Assembly (NCBI GenBank): GCA_910588415.1
Contig: CAJUPK010000011.1
Location: 18,708-30,618 of the forward strand
Origin: an uncultured Oscillospiraceae bacterium
GTDB taxonomy: Bacteria; Bacillota; Clostridia; Oscillospirales; Acutalibacteraceae
DNA length: 11,911 bases
Direction: 5' to 3'
In this document: positions 1 to 6,890 of the stretch, in pieces
Position numbering within the stretch: the first letter of the stretch is position 1
Layout of the letters: each line of letters opens with the position of its first letter
The notes under the pieces: model-generated
Databases searched by the model: none
Told to the model about the DNA's origin: nothing
Seen by the model: only the letters and a program-made list of their open reading frames with translations
Made by a program: the position numbers and the translations under genes

Positions 1-22
1 CTACACGACGCTCTTCCGATCT
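1..22. other. Illumina adapter remnant at contig end
   Basis: The first 22 bases end in ACGACGCTCTTCCGATCT and match the 3' end of the standard Illumina TruSeq read-1 adapter; genomic sequence begins at base 23. Read on the minus strand it adds the artificial C-terminal residues DRKSVV plus a TAG stop to the yfhO-like reading frame, a well-known signature of adapter carry-over into assemblies. It should be masked and the gene at this edge treated as truncated. Confidence 0.97.
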
Positions 23-417
23 AGCCCAGGAACTTCCCGTTGAAAGAAGCAGCCTGCGCTTGCTGACGCCAGGGAGAGCTTCCCTATTACCATGATATTG
101 ACCAGATAATAAATCGAAGCCTTCTCCACGAAGATTACCAGAAAGCTGAAAGGGCTGGCCAAAAAGAAGAAAAATACTCCCCAAAAGCTCATGCCGCCAG
201 CATTCTGTAAATTCAGAAACCACCCTGCGCGTCCAGCAAGAATATCTTTAAGCTCCATCAGCAAGGGAATCACTTGTTGGGACATATCTCCCCAAGCTAA
301 ACTTTTACCGCCAAATGGATATAATTCAAAAACAAAGAATATCCCGCATAACACTGCCGCTGTAAGGCCAGAAGATGCCAAAGGCATCCATTTCTGTTTT
401 ATACATAAATTTCTCAT
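23..417 (-). CDS. YfhO-family membrane protein, N-terminal fragment
   Basis: About 131 real N-terminal residues of a multi-pass membrane protein, open at the contig edge. Residues about 13-34 form one hydrophobic segment (running into FFVFELYPFGG), followed by a polar loop with the sequence WGDMSQQVIPLLMELKDIL, then two more hydrophobic stretches around residues 75-97 and 103-124. A first TM helix, a short extracytoplasmic loop with GDMxxQ, and an NLQNAGGMSFWG segment are typical of the bacterial YfhO family, large proteins (often over 800 residues) linked to glycosylation of cell-wall polymers such as lipoteichoic acid in some Firmicutes. The ATG at 417 is the first start after an in-frame TAG and has no strong Shine-Dalgarno; a second ATG at residue 11 is possible. 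The apparent stop at 1-3 is adapter. It is separated by a terminator from the sugar operon and seems unrelated to it. Family call is good; precise function is unknown. Confidence 0.8.
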
Positions 418-495
418 ACAAAGAGTTTGCCAATTTTTTCTTGTAATATTCTTTGCAGCAGGTATAACGTCCCTCTATATACAAATTTTTCCTCA

Positions 496-523
496 CTCAT
501 AAATAAAACTTCCAAAAAGTCAA
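496..523 (-). promoter_or_regulatory. Possible promoter for the yfhO-like gene
   Basis: On the minus strand TTGACT (523-518) is followed after 16 bp by TATGAG (501-496), giving 5/6 and 4/6 matches to sigma-A boxes. It would leave a leader of roughly 70 nt before the ATG at 417 and lies downstream of the terminator at 562-601, where an independent promoter is needed. The match is weak in AT-rich DNA, so this is only a candidate. Confidence 0.3.
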
Positions 524-561
524 GCTGGCAGTCATAATAACTATAAAATCCCATAATATAA

Positions 562-601
562 GGACAAGCAGCTGTCGGATGTTTCATGCGGCTGCTTGTC
601 C
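562..601 (-). terminator. Terminator hairpin after the apiose-type operon
   Basis: Perfect 11-bp inverted repeat GGACAAGCAGC (562-572) and GCTGCTTGTCC (591-601) around an 18-nt loop. It sits 118 bp beyond the stop of the glycosidase gene and before the yfhO-like gene. Read on the minus strand the stem is followed by TTATATTATGGG, only moderately U-rich, so termination may be partial or factor-assisted. The rest of 418-718 holds no gene that I can see. Confidence 0.65.
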
Positions 602-718
602 CGTTTTCTATTCAATTAAATGCTTATTCCTTTGCAAAAGCTTCCTGCTAGGAAATGCACCGCAGAAAAATGCTGGACATGTTATAGGCTTGCCTCTTTA
701 ATCGGGCGCAACTCTGCC

Positions 719-2242
719 TTAGTCCACTTTTGTCAAACGCACTGCCATATATTCTTTGCAAGGCAGCTTAATACGGAACTTTCCGGAATGTACTCCCGCG
801 TCAGTGACAGTCATTTCCCATGTGTCGATGATCTCCACCTTCCACTTATCCTCTGGCGATTTGTAGAAGTCACGGAAACTAGGCCGTCCAAAACCATAAT
901 AGTGAATCTCATAGCTGGCCCCACCGCCAAAACTTAAAAAGCCTGCGCCGTCTGGAACACCCACTGTTTCATCAAAGCTGCCTTGACCGCATTTAAGACC
1001 ATAGCCTGGTGTTTCACACAAAATCTTGTGTAAGAACCGAATACGTGCCGGGCTTTCGCCGTGCAGGAGGCCGCCGTGGCTCCACCAGAGAATGTCGTTT
1101 TCCTCATCTATAAAGGTTTCGCCATGGCCCGCATAGCCGCCGCGAAGACTGGCCTCCCAGAACCTGCGGGTCAGTTCCTGTCCAGAGATGTTGCCCCATC
1201 CCATGTCTATGTTGCCTTCATAGCTGATCTCATCCCATACTATCGGTTTGCCCCAGCGGGTACGGTATTCATCTGTGTATTCCACATGTCTATAAAGATC
1301 CTGCCTTTGCAGACTGCAATGGGTAATCCACGGCCGGCTGTGATCATAGAACGCCATGCAGTTGTGGATTCCCCGCAGGTGGTTGTAGGGATCTTTCTCG
1401 CAGAGAATTCGGGCGTACCTCTCCCAGTCCTCTAATTTTTTATTGCGCAACAGATCGTACTCATTGGCAAGACTCCACCACACATTGCGATAAGCGGAAA
1501 ATCTAGCCACAATATAGTTCCAGTAGAGATCGTCCTGCTCTGGAGTCATGGCGGAGAATCCCCAACGGTCATAGGGATGCATAACAATAATATCTGCTTC
1601 AATTCCCCGCTCCATCAGCTCCACAATGCAGCGTTCCACCCGCCGGAAATGCTCTGGGTTGAATCGGGTAAAGTCCCAGCGATTGCCTTCAAATCCTACA
1701 TGGTAAGAGAAATTCTCCTCGCACAGGCCAGAGTTGTCTACCGGGGTGCCCTCATAAGGAAAACTCTCTGGGTCCCGGAAATTATGGATGTAATGTTTGG
1801 GAAATACGCAGAAACGCATTTTATTGAAATAGCCCTGGTCCAGCTCTTGAAGGGTCTGCTGGCGGATACTTTCTGGCTGGTGGGCCCAGGCATAGCAGGT
1901 GGTGCCAACAGAATAGTATGGAGTGGTGTCCTCATAGGCAAAATGGAATTGATTCACTACCCGCATAGGGCCATGATTATCCACATTTGGAGCGGTAACG
2001 GTAAAACTGCCTGTGGCAGCTGCTCCCTCAAAACTGCCTTCTGTCTCATAGGTGTACTCACCCTCAAAACTAGGCATGAACCGGACCTTGTACACGCCTT
2101 CGCCGTCATAAAAGCCTGTGGCTCTTACCTTCTCATTTTTACTGGTAAAAGTTCCAAAAAAACTCTGCTCTGTAAAGGGATTGCCTTCTGTTGGTCCATT
2201 TACGCTCACTTCCAGCATGCCCCAGCGTTCCACTGTCTCCAT
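719..2242 (-). CDS. Apiosidase-like glycoside hydrolase (DUF5060/DUF4038/DUF5605)
   Basis: 507-residue protein with an N-terminal beta-sandwich of DUF5060 type (about residues 3-85), a TIM-barrel of the DUF4038/apiosidase-like class (about 95-400) and a C-terminal beta domain of DUF5605 type (about 410-505). Likely catalytic acids are E261 in SLANEYD at the end of strand 4 and E338 in VWDEISYEG at strand 7, as in clan GH-A retaining enzymes; HGETF at 373-377 is a further conserved block. The DUF4038 fold includes the GH140 beta-apiosidases, which together with the neighbouring genes suggests release of D-apiose, but the substrate is inferred. There is no signal peptide, so it should act in the cytoplasm on an imported oligosaccharide or small glycoside. 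The ATG at 2242 has the strong site GAAAGGAGATC just upstream and lies 13 nt after the kinase stop. It is the last gene of the operon. Confidence 0.8.
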   Translation of the reverse strand: METVERWGMLEVSVNGPTEGNPFTEQSFFGTFTSKNEKVRATGFYDGEGVYKVRFMPSFEGEYTYETEGSFEGAAATGSFTVTAPNVDNHGPMRVVNQFHFAYEDTTPYYSVGTTCYAWAHQPESIRQQTLQELDQGYFNKMRFCVFPKHYIHNFRDPESFPYEGTPVDNSGLCEENFSYHVGFEGNRWDFTRFNPEHFRRVERCIVELMERGIEADIIVMHPYDRWGFSAMTPEQDDLYWNYIVARFSAYRNVWWSLANEYDLLRNKKLEDWERYARILCEKDPYNHLRGIHNCMAFYDHSRPWITHCSLQRQDLYRHVEYTDEYRTRWGKPIVWDEISYEGNIDMGWGNISGQELTRRFWEASLRGGYAGHGETFIDEENDILWWSHGGLLHGESPARIRFLHKILCETPGYGLKCGQGSFDETVGVPDGAGFLSFGGGASYEIHYYGFGRPSFRDFYKSPEDKWKVEIIDTWEMTVTDAGVHSGKFRIKLPCKEYMAVRLTKVD

Positions 2243-2255
2243 AATGATCTCCTTT

Positions 2256-3698
2256 CTATAACAACATATTTACAGCATTTTTCCAGCCGCCATAATGCTT
2301 TTTAATCCATTCATCCTTCTTTTCAGGCTGATAATACTGGCGTCCCACTCGGTCCAAAATCTCTTGGGTATACATCCCGCAGGCAATGCCTGCACAGTAC
2401 CCCACTCCCATACCAGACAGTTCCTCCCGCACTGGCACCACTACAGGCAATCCCAAGATATCCGCTTGAAACTGCATAAGATAGCTGTCTTTTGTAGGGC
2501 CTCCGTCTGCCCGGAGTTCTGTCATAGTAATTCCTTCCTGACGCATGGCATTCACTACGTCAGCAATCTGGTATCCGATGCTCTCCTCCGCCGCTTTGAC
2601 AATTTCTGCCCGGCCAGTTCCCCGTCCCATGCCATATATCATTGCCCGGGCACTTGACTTCCAATAAGGGGCCCCCAATCCAGTAAATGCTGGGATTAGG
2701 TACGTATTGTCTTCGGGGTCCGCTTGCGCTGCTGTTGTGCCTGCCTCTTCAGAGGACTGCAGCAGCCCCAGCTCATCCACCACCCATTTTATCACGGAAC
2801 CTGTGTAATTGATGTTCCCTTCAAGCACATAACTCACTTTGCCGTCTATCCCCCATGCCAGAGAAGTGACAATTCCCTTATCGCTGAAAACCGGCTGCTC
2901 ACCCACATTCACCATTACAGAAGAACCTGTGCCATAGGTGGCCTTCCCCATACCTGGCACCACACATCCCTGGCCAAATAGCGCCCCATGGGAATCCCCC
3001 ATTACACCATGCACAGGTATGCTTTTGGGCAGAACACCGCATATGTCTGTATTACCAAAATGACTGTCGCTCATGCAGACCTCTGGAAGCATGGCAGGGT
3101 CTATACAAAACAGTTTGCACAGTTCCTCATCCCAGGTAAGGGTGTGAATATTGAACAGCTGGGTGCGGCTGGCATTGGAGTAGTCGGTCTTAAACTGTCC
3201 TGTAAGCTTATAAATCAGCCAGCAGTCTATTGTTCCCGCACACAGATTGCGCCCCGCTGTCTGTGGCGCATTTTCTAAAAGCCACGCCCACTTAGCTGCC
3301 GGAAAGTACGGCGAAAGCGGTAATCCTGTCTTTTGCCGGATAGTTTCCGTATAGCTTTCTAGCCGGTCACAAACCGCCTGAGCCCGGCCGCACTGCCAGA
3401 CCACGGCATCCGCTATGGGATCACCTGTATCCCGGTCCCATATGAGGGCGGTTTCTCTCTGGTTGCTGATACCCATAGCCATGATCTTAGCTGGATCAAT
3501 CTCTGTATGGGCAATCACCTTTCGGGCAGTCTCCACAGTATTGTCATAGATTGCTGCGGGATCGTGACTGACCCAGCCTTTACTATTGATTTTCTGTTCA
3601 TGGGACAAGTCCTCGCGGCCAACCAACTCGCCGTTTTCATCTAAAAGCAGCACCTTTGTACCGGATGTGCTCTGGTCAATACTCAAAATATATTTCAC
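2256..3698 (-). CDS. FGGY-family sugar kinase, glycerol-kinase-like; candidate apulose kinase
   Basis: 480-residue two-domain FGGY kinase, the family's usual length. It has the N-terminal phosphate loop DQSTSGTK (8-15), NQRET (79-83), VWQC (100-103), DYSNASRTQLFNI (172-184), GDSHGALFGQ (234-243), TYGTGSS (254-260) and the C-terminal ATP-site block ADGGPTKDSYLMQFQADIL (397-415). Overall it aligns well with glycerol kinase, but two residues that contact glycerol in E. coli GlpK are changed: Gln246 becomes S236 and Phe270 becomes S260, while Arg83, Glu84, Trp103, Tyr135 and Asp245 are kept as R81, E82, W101, Y131 and D235. A roomier, more polar pocket and the neighbours argue for a larger ketose, perhaps apulose, rather than glycerol. 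The start is the GTG at 3698, eight nt after GAGGGGG, overlapping the previous stop by 4 bp (GTGA). The reading frame stays open upstream to 3809, but those 37 residues have no homology-like content and lie over the previous gene. Confidence 0.88.
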   Translation of the reverse strand: MKYILSIDQSTSGTKVLLLDENGELVGREDLSHEQKINSKGWVSHDPAAIYDNTVETARKVIAHTEIDPAKIMAMGISNQRETALIWDRDTGDPIADAVVWQCGRAQAVCDRLESYTETIRQKTGLPLSPYFPAAKWAWLLENAPQTAGRNLCAGTIDCWLIYKLTGQFKTDYSNASRTQLFNIHTLTWDEELCKLFCIDPAMLPEVCMSDSHFGNTDICGVLPKSIPVHGVMGDSHGALFGQGCVVPGMGKATYGTGSSVMVNVGEQPVFSDKGIVTSLAWGIDGKVSYVLEGNINYTGSVIKWVVDELGLLQSSEEAGTTAAQADPEDNTYLIPAFTGLGAPYWKSSARAMIYGMGRGTGRAEIVKAAEESIGYQIADVVNAMRQEGITMTELRADGGPTKDSYLMQFQADILGLPVVVPVREELSGMGVGYCAGIACGMYTQEILDRVGRQYYQPEKKDEWIKKHYGGWKNAVNMLL

Positions 3699-4639
3699 TG
3701 TATCAGCCCCCTCACGGTTGCGGCAATTCCCTCCCCAGTCAGCCCGTAGTGGGCAAAAACCTCTTGGGAAGTGCCCGTAATCACAGGTGCATCCGGCAGA
3801 GCCAGGCATTTTATGCGGCGTGGGCAGTTCTCTCCCACCACTTGGGCCACCATGCTGCCTAGGCCGCCATAGGGAGAATGTTCCTCCACTGTTACCACTA
3901 TGTCCGCATTTTGAGCGGCTTCGATCACTGCCTCTTTATCCAGGGGCTTCACACAGTACATATCCAACAGGCTGGTGGAAATATTTCCTTTTTGTAAGAT
4001 TGCGGCTGCTTCCAAAGCAGGGTGTACCATCTCTCCGCAGGCAATAAGTGCGGCTGTCACTCTTTCATTTTTACCTTTTAGCCAAACCGCCTTGTCCATC
4101 TCAAAAGGACAGTCTTTTTCCCTATAAATGTCCTCCACTGGATTGCGGCCTACGCGGATGTAGGCCGGTTTCTCATCCCGCAGCAGTGCTTCAACCAAGC
4201 ATTTGGTCTGATGGCGGTCACTGGGAAGATACACTCTCATGTTAGGCAGAGCGCTCATGGCCGCAATATCCTGTGCTGAGTGGTGGCTCATCCCCAAAGC
4301 ACCATAACTAACCCCGCCAGAAATACCGATCAACTTAACATTGGTATTAGAATAGGCACAGTCCACCTTAACTTGCTCGTAGGAGCGGGTAGAAAGAAAG
4401 CAGGCAGGCGAAGCGGCAAAGGCCTTTTTTCCACAAGAAGCCAGTCCTGCCGCGATGCTTACCAGATTTTGCTCCGCAATGCCAATTTCTATGAACTGTT
4501 CCGGAAACCGCTCGGCAAAGGGAGCCAGACTGGCACTTCCCCGGCTGTCGCTGCATAGGACAAAAATGTCCTTATCATTTTCCGCATGGGCTGTCAGCGT
4601 CTCGCAAACAACCTGACGGTTCGGTATTTGATTAGGCAC
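3695..4639 (-). CDS. Transketolase C-terminal subunit (AptB-like)
   Basis: 314-residue second half of a split transketolase: pyrimidine-binding TPP domain (about 8-170) plus C-terminal regulatory/nucleotide-fold domain (about 185-310). FIEIGIAEQNLVSIAAGLA (49-67) carries E56, the conserved glutamate that activates the TPP aminopyrimidine; GMSHHSAQDIA (116-126) is the usual His-containing acceptor-site motif; VEEHSPYGGLGS marks the C-terminal domain. It pairs with the gene just upstream to form one active site at the subunit interface and would transfer a two-carbon ketol unit. The chosen start is GTG at 4639, nine nt after AGGAGG, so it overlaps the end of the first subunit by 8 bp; the frame is open to a TTG at 4666 but that lies before the ribosome site. 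In this operon a role as apulose-4-phosphate transketolase is inferred; an ordinary pentose-phosphate transketolase cannot be excluded. Confidence 0.9.
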   Translation of the reverse strand: MPNQIPNRQVVCETLTAHAENDKDIFVLCSDSRGSASLAPFAERFPEQFIEIGIAEQNLVSIAAGLASCGKKAFAASPACFLSTRSYEQVKVDCAYSNTNVKLIGISGGVSYGALGMSHHSAQDIAAMSALPNMRVYLPSDRHQTKCLVEALLRDEKPAYIRVGRNPVEDIYREKDCPFEMDKAVWLKGKNERVTAALIACGEMVHPALEAAAILQKGNISTSLLDMYCVKPLDKEAVIEAAQNADIVVTVEEHSPYGGLGSMVAQVVGENCPRRIKCLALPDAPVITGTSQEVFAHYGLTGEGIAATVRGLIQ

Positions 4640-5468
4640 TCTGTGCAACCTCCTTCCCTCTGGCAAAGTCCCGCTTAATCTGCTCGTACTCTTCCGCAGT
4701 GGGCAAATGGTGATGCCAGCCTGCCTTGTTCGCCATAAGCGGGGAACCGTACCCCTTGGTTGTATTTGCGATGATAACGGTAGGTTTCCTTTTAACCTCC
4801 TGCGCCTGGCGATAGGCTACATCTATCTCTGAGATTTTATCCCCGTTGATTTCTATAGTGTTCCAGCCAAAGGACGCAAAACGCTCTGTCAGCGGCTCGT
4901 GGCTCATAACCTCCTCTGTTGTGCCAGAAATCTGCAGCCTATTGCGGTCTACCACTGCACAGAGGTTGTCCAGCTTATAGTGACCGGCAGCCATAGCGCC
5001 CTCCCAGACAGAGCCCTCCGCCAGCTCTCCATCTCCCATGACAGTGTAAACTCGCCAGCTTTTTCCGCTTCTCTTGCCTGCCAGGGCCATGCCTACACAC
5101 ACCGGCAGGCCATGTCCCAGCGAGCCGGAGTTCATCTCAATTCCTGGCAGCTTGTTATTGGGGTGGCCAATATAAGGTGAGCCCGCCTTGGAGAAATTTG
5201 CAGTTACGTCAGCTAAGTCAAGAAAGCCCTTATGGCAGAGGACCGCATAATAGGCTTCCATAGAGTGTCCCTTGGAAAGGACAAAGCGGTCCCTATCTGG
5301 ATCATGAACCGTTTCTGGGCTTATACGCAAATGTCTCTCATAAAGAACCAGTATTAGGTTCATTAGGCTCATATCTCCGCCAATATGCCCTCCGCCACCA
5401 GCCATGATGATATCCAGGGTCTGCTGGCGCAAGTCCCAGCTAAGGATTTCCAATTCGTGAAGATTCAT
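4632..5468 (-). CDS. Transketolase N-terminal subunit (AptA-like)
   Basis: 278-residue TPP-diphosphate-binding half of a split transketolase. Visible motifs in order: GGGGHIGGDMS (24-34) with H28, LSKGHSMEAYYAVL (64-77) with H68, NSGSLGHGL (113-121), and the Mg/TPP motif from GDG at 145-147 (MGDGELAEGSVWEGAM) to N176 in VVDRNRLQISG. These are the signature residues of transketolase and indicate an active enzyme once joined by the C-terminal half. The ATG at 5468 is chosen because GAGGTG sits six nt upstream and the N-terminus MNLHELEILSWDLR matches the family; the frame is open to 5516, inside the preceding gene. Only one base separates it from the isomerase stop, and its own end overlaps the next start, so translation is probably coupled through the series. 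Confidence 0.9.
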   Translation of the reverse strand: MNLHELEILSWDLRQQTLDIIMAGGGGHIGGDMSLMNLILVLYERHLRISPETVHDPDRDRFVLSKGHSMEAYYAVLCHKGFLDLADVTANFSKAGSPYIGHPNNKLPGIEMNSGSLGHGLPVCVGMALAGKRSGKSWRVYTVMGDGELAEGSVWEGAMAAGHYKLDNLCAVVDRNRLQISGTTEEVMSHEPLTERFASFGWNTIEINGDKISEIDVAYRQAQEVKRKPTVIIANTTKGYGSPLMANKAGWHHHLPTAEEYEQIKRDFARGKEVAQSA

Positions 5469-5469
5469 C

Positions 5470-6876
5470 TCATTCACCTCGTAAATATGCCTTGATCTGC
5501 TCTTCGATAGGGTCATACAAGTCGGGGATAATGCCCATATACTTGCAGGCCTCGTACATCACGGGCACTATATCCTTATGAATACCCACACAGTGGTGAA
5601 TGTATGGGCCCTCCACAACTTTGGCTTCCAGGCGCTTTATATTCTCAACCTCCACCCAGAGATACGTGCCCATTCCCTTGGGACCGTCTACCCCTTTTGC
5701 ATTGCCCAGGAGCAGGCTGTATTCGCCATTGTCTCCATCAAACCGGCAGAGAGTCAAATCGCCATGCTTGGCCTCAGCCGTAATGGCTCCAGGGAAGTCA
5801 AAGGCCAGAGGGTACGTGATACAGGGTTTACATCCCGCCACACTCAAGGGCCAGGGGCCGCAGTGCTGAAGCAATTCGCCATTCTCAATGTCCGGGTGAC
5901 GAATCGTCCAATCGGCAAAGAAGCTCCGGGTACCATCGTTGGCAGCAGCTTCTGCCAGCAGAGCGGTAACCGCACCGTGGATATCCGTCTCACACACCAC
6001 AGGGATACCTTTGTCATTAAGCAGAGCATTGGCCGCGCATGGCATGATGCCCAGCTCTCCCTGCAGAGCGTTCCAGCACTGGATGGCCACAGCATTGCAG
6101 TGGTATTCCTTCACCAAGTGCTCCATCGCGACAGCCAGACCTGCCACATTTTGCAGCTGTTCGTCCGTGACGTTGATATCCATATGCTCTTTGCAATATG
6201 CAACGACCGCCTTTACCTCTTCCCCTTTTTCAATGGACTTCTTCACCTCGTTGGTCAGCTCCGGTAAAGGGATAGGCGCTAGTTGGATGTTGAATCTTTC
6301 CAGCAGCTCTCCCTCGTTGCACATAGTAGACCAGAAGTCAAAGGGGCGGGGGCCAATCTGTAAAATTCTGATATTGCGGAAGGTCTTTACAACATTGCAC
6401 ACTGCCAAGAAATCCCGCAGGCCCCGCTCAAACACTGGGTCGCTGAGACGGCAGTTGGTCAGATATGTAAAGGGAACCTGGAATCGCCGAAGCACCTTTC
6501 CAGTAGCGAACAGCCCGCATTGGGTATCCCGCAGCCGGCGGCCATCCGGCTCTGGACGCTCATCCAGAGGGCCCCACAATAGCACTGGGACATTCAAATC
6601 CTTAGCCAGCCGTGCGCAAACATATTCCGTGCCAAAGTTACAGTGGGGAAGGAAAAGACCATCCACCTTTTCCGCCTTAAATTTCTCTAAAATCTTGAGA
6701 CGGTCGTCCTCGTTATACAGCAGGCCTTCCGTGTTTATGTCATCAATGTCTACAAATTCTACGCCCAGCTCTCGCAGGCGTTCTGCCGTTAGTCCTCGGT
6801 ACTTCACTGCGTCTGGTGCGCTGAAAATACTGCGCCGGGTTGGGGCAAAGCCTAGTTTAATAGTTCTTCCATTCAT
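5470..6876 (-). CDS. L-fucose/L-arabinose isomerase family protein; candidate apiose isomerase
   Basis: 468-residue protein of the fucose-isomerase-like group (COG2407 type), shorter than the about 590 residues of E. coli FucI. It has Rossmann-like N-terminal domains (GFAPTRR at 9-15, VDGLFLPHCNFG at 71-82, WGPLDERPEPDG at 101-112), a central domain with AIQCWNALQGELGIMPC (264-280) and VCETDIHGAV (294-303), and a C-terminal barrel with GPYIHHCVGIH (423-433). By comparison with FucI the metal ligands are likely E274, D298 (or E296) and a C-terminal His such as H427/H428; this assignment is by eye. The family interconverts aldoses and ketoses with Mn2+. Here it is followed by a kinase and a transketolase pair, so aldose-to-ketose conversion feeding phosphorylation is likely; D-apiose to D-apulose is proposed, but L-fucose, D-arabinose or another sugar is possible. 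ATG at 6876 with AGAGGTG upstream; 14 nt after the regulator stop. Confidence 0.8.
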   Translation of the reverse strand: MNGRTIKLGFAPTRRSIFSAPDAVKYRGLTAERLRELGVEFVDIDDINTEGLLYNEDDRLKILEKFKAEKVDGLFLPHCNFGTEYVCARLAKDLNVPVLLWGPLDERPEPDGRRLRDTQCGLFATGKVLRRFQVPFTYLTNCRLSDPVFERGLRDFLAVCNVVKTFRNIRILQIGPRPFDFWSTMCNEGELLERFNIQLAPIPLPELTNEVKKSIEKGEEVKAVVAYCKEHMDINVTDEQLQNVAGLAVAMEHLVKEYHCNAVAIQCWNALQGELGIMPCAANALLNDKGIPVVCETDIHGAVTALLAEAAANDGTRSFFADWTIRHPDIENGELLQHCGPWPLSVAGCKPCITYPLAFDFPGAITAEAKHGDLTLCRFDGDNGEYSLLLGNAKGVDGPKGMGTYLWVEVENIKRLEAKVVEGPYIHHCVGIHKDIVPVMYEACKYMGIIPDLYDPIEEQIKAYLRGE

Positions 6877-6890
6877 CCTGTAACACCTCT

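Noticed and set aside
1..417. A complete 138-residue small membrane protein at the left edge
   Set aside because: Its last six residues and stop are encoded by adapter sequence; it is a truncated YfhO-family gene.
1577..2305. 242-codon open frame on the plus strand opposite the glycosidase
   Set aside because: Antisense shadow of a well-supported glycoside hydrolase, with no recognisable domain and no start signal.
2256..3698. Plain glycerol kinase (glpK)
   Set aside because: Two glycerol-contact residues are substituted, and no glycerol uptake or glycerol-3-phosphate dehydrogenase gene is nearby; sugar-pathway neighbours fit better.
3699..3809. 37-residue N-terminal extension of the kinase
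   Set aside because: It overlaps the transketolase C-half and lacks a ribosome site, whereas GTG at 3698 has GAGGGGG upstream and begins exactly at the family's first strand.
5939..6883. 314-codon open frame on the plus strand
   Set aside because: It lies wholly opposite the isomerase gene, has no ribosome site or family-like content (Ser/Arg-rich) and is explained by codon bias of the real gene.
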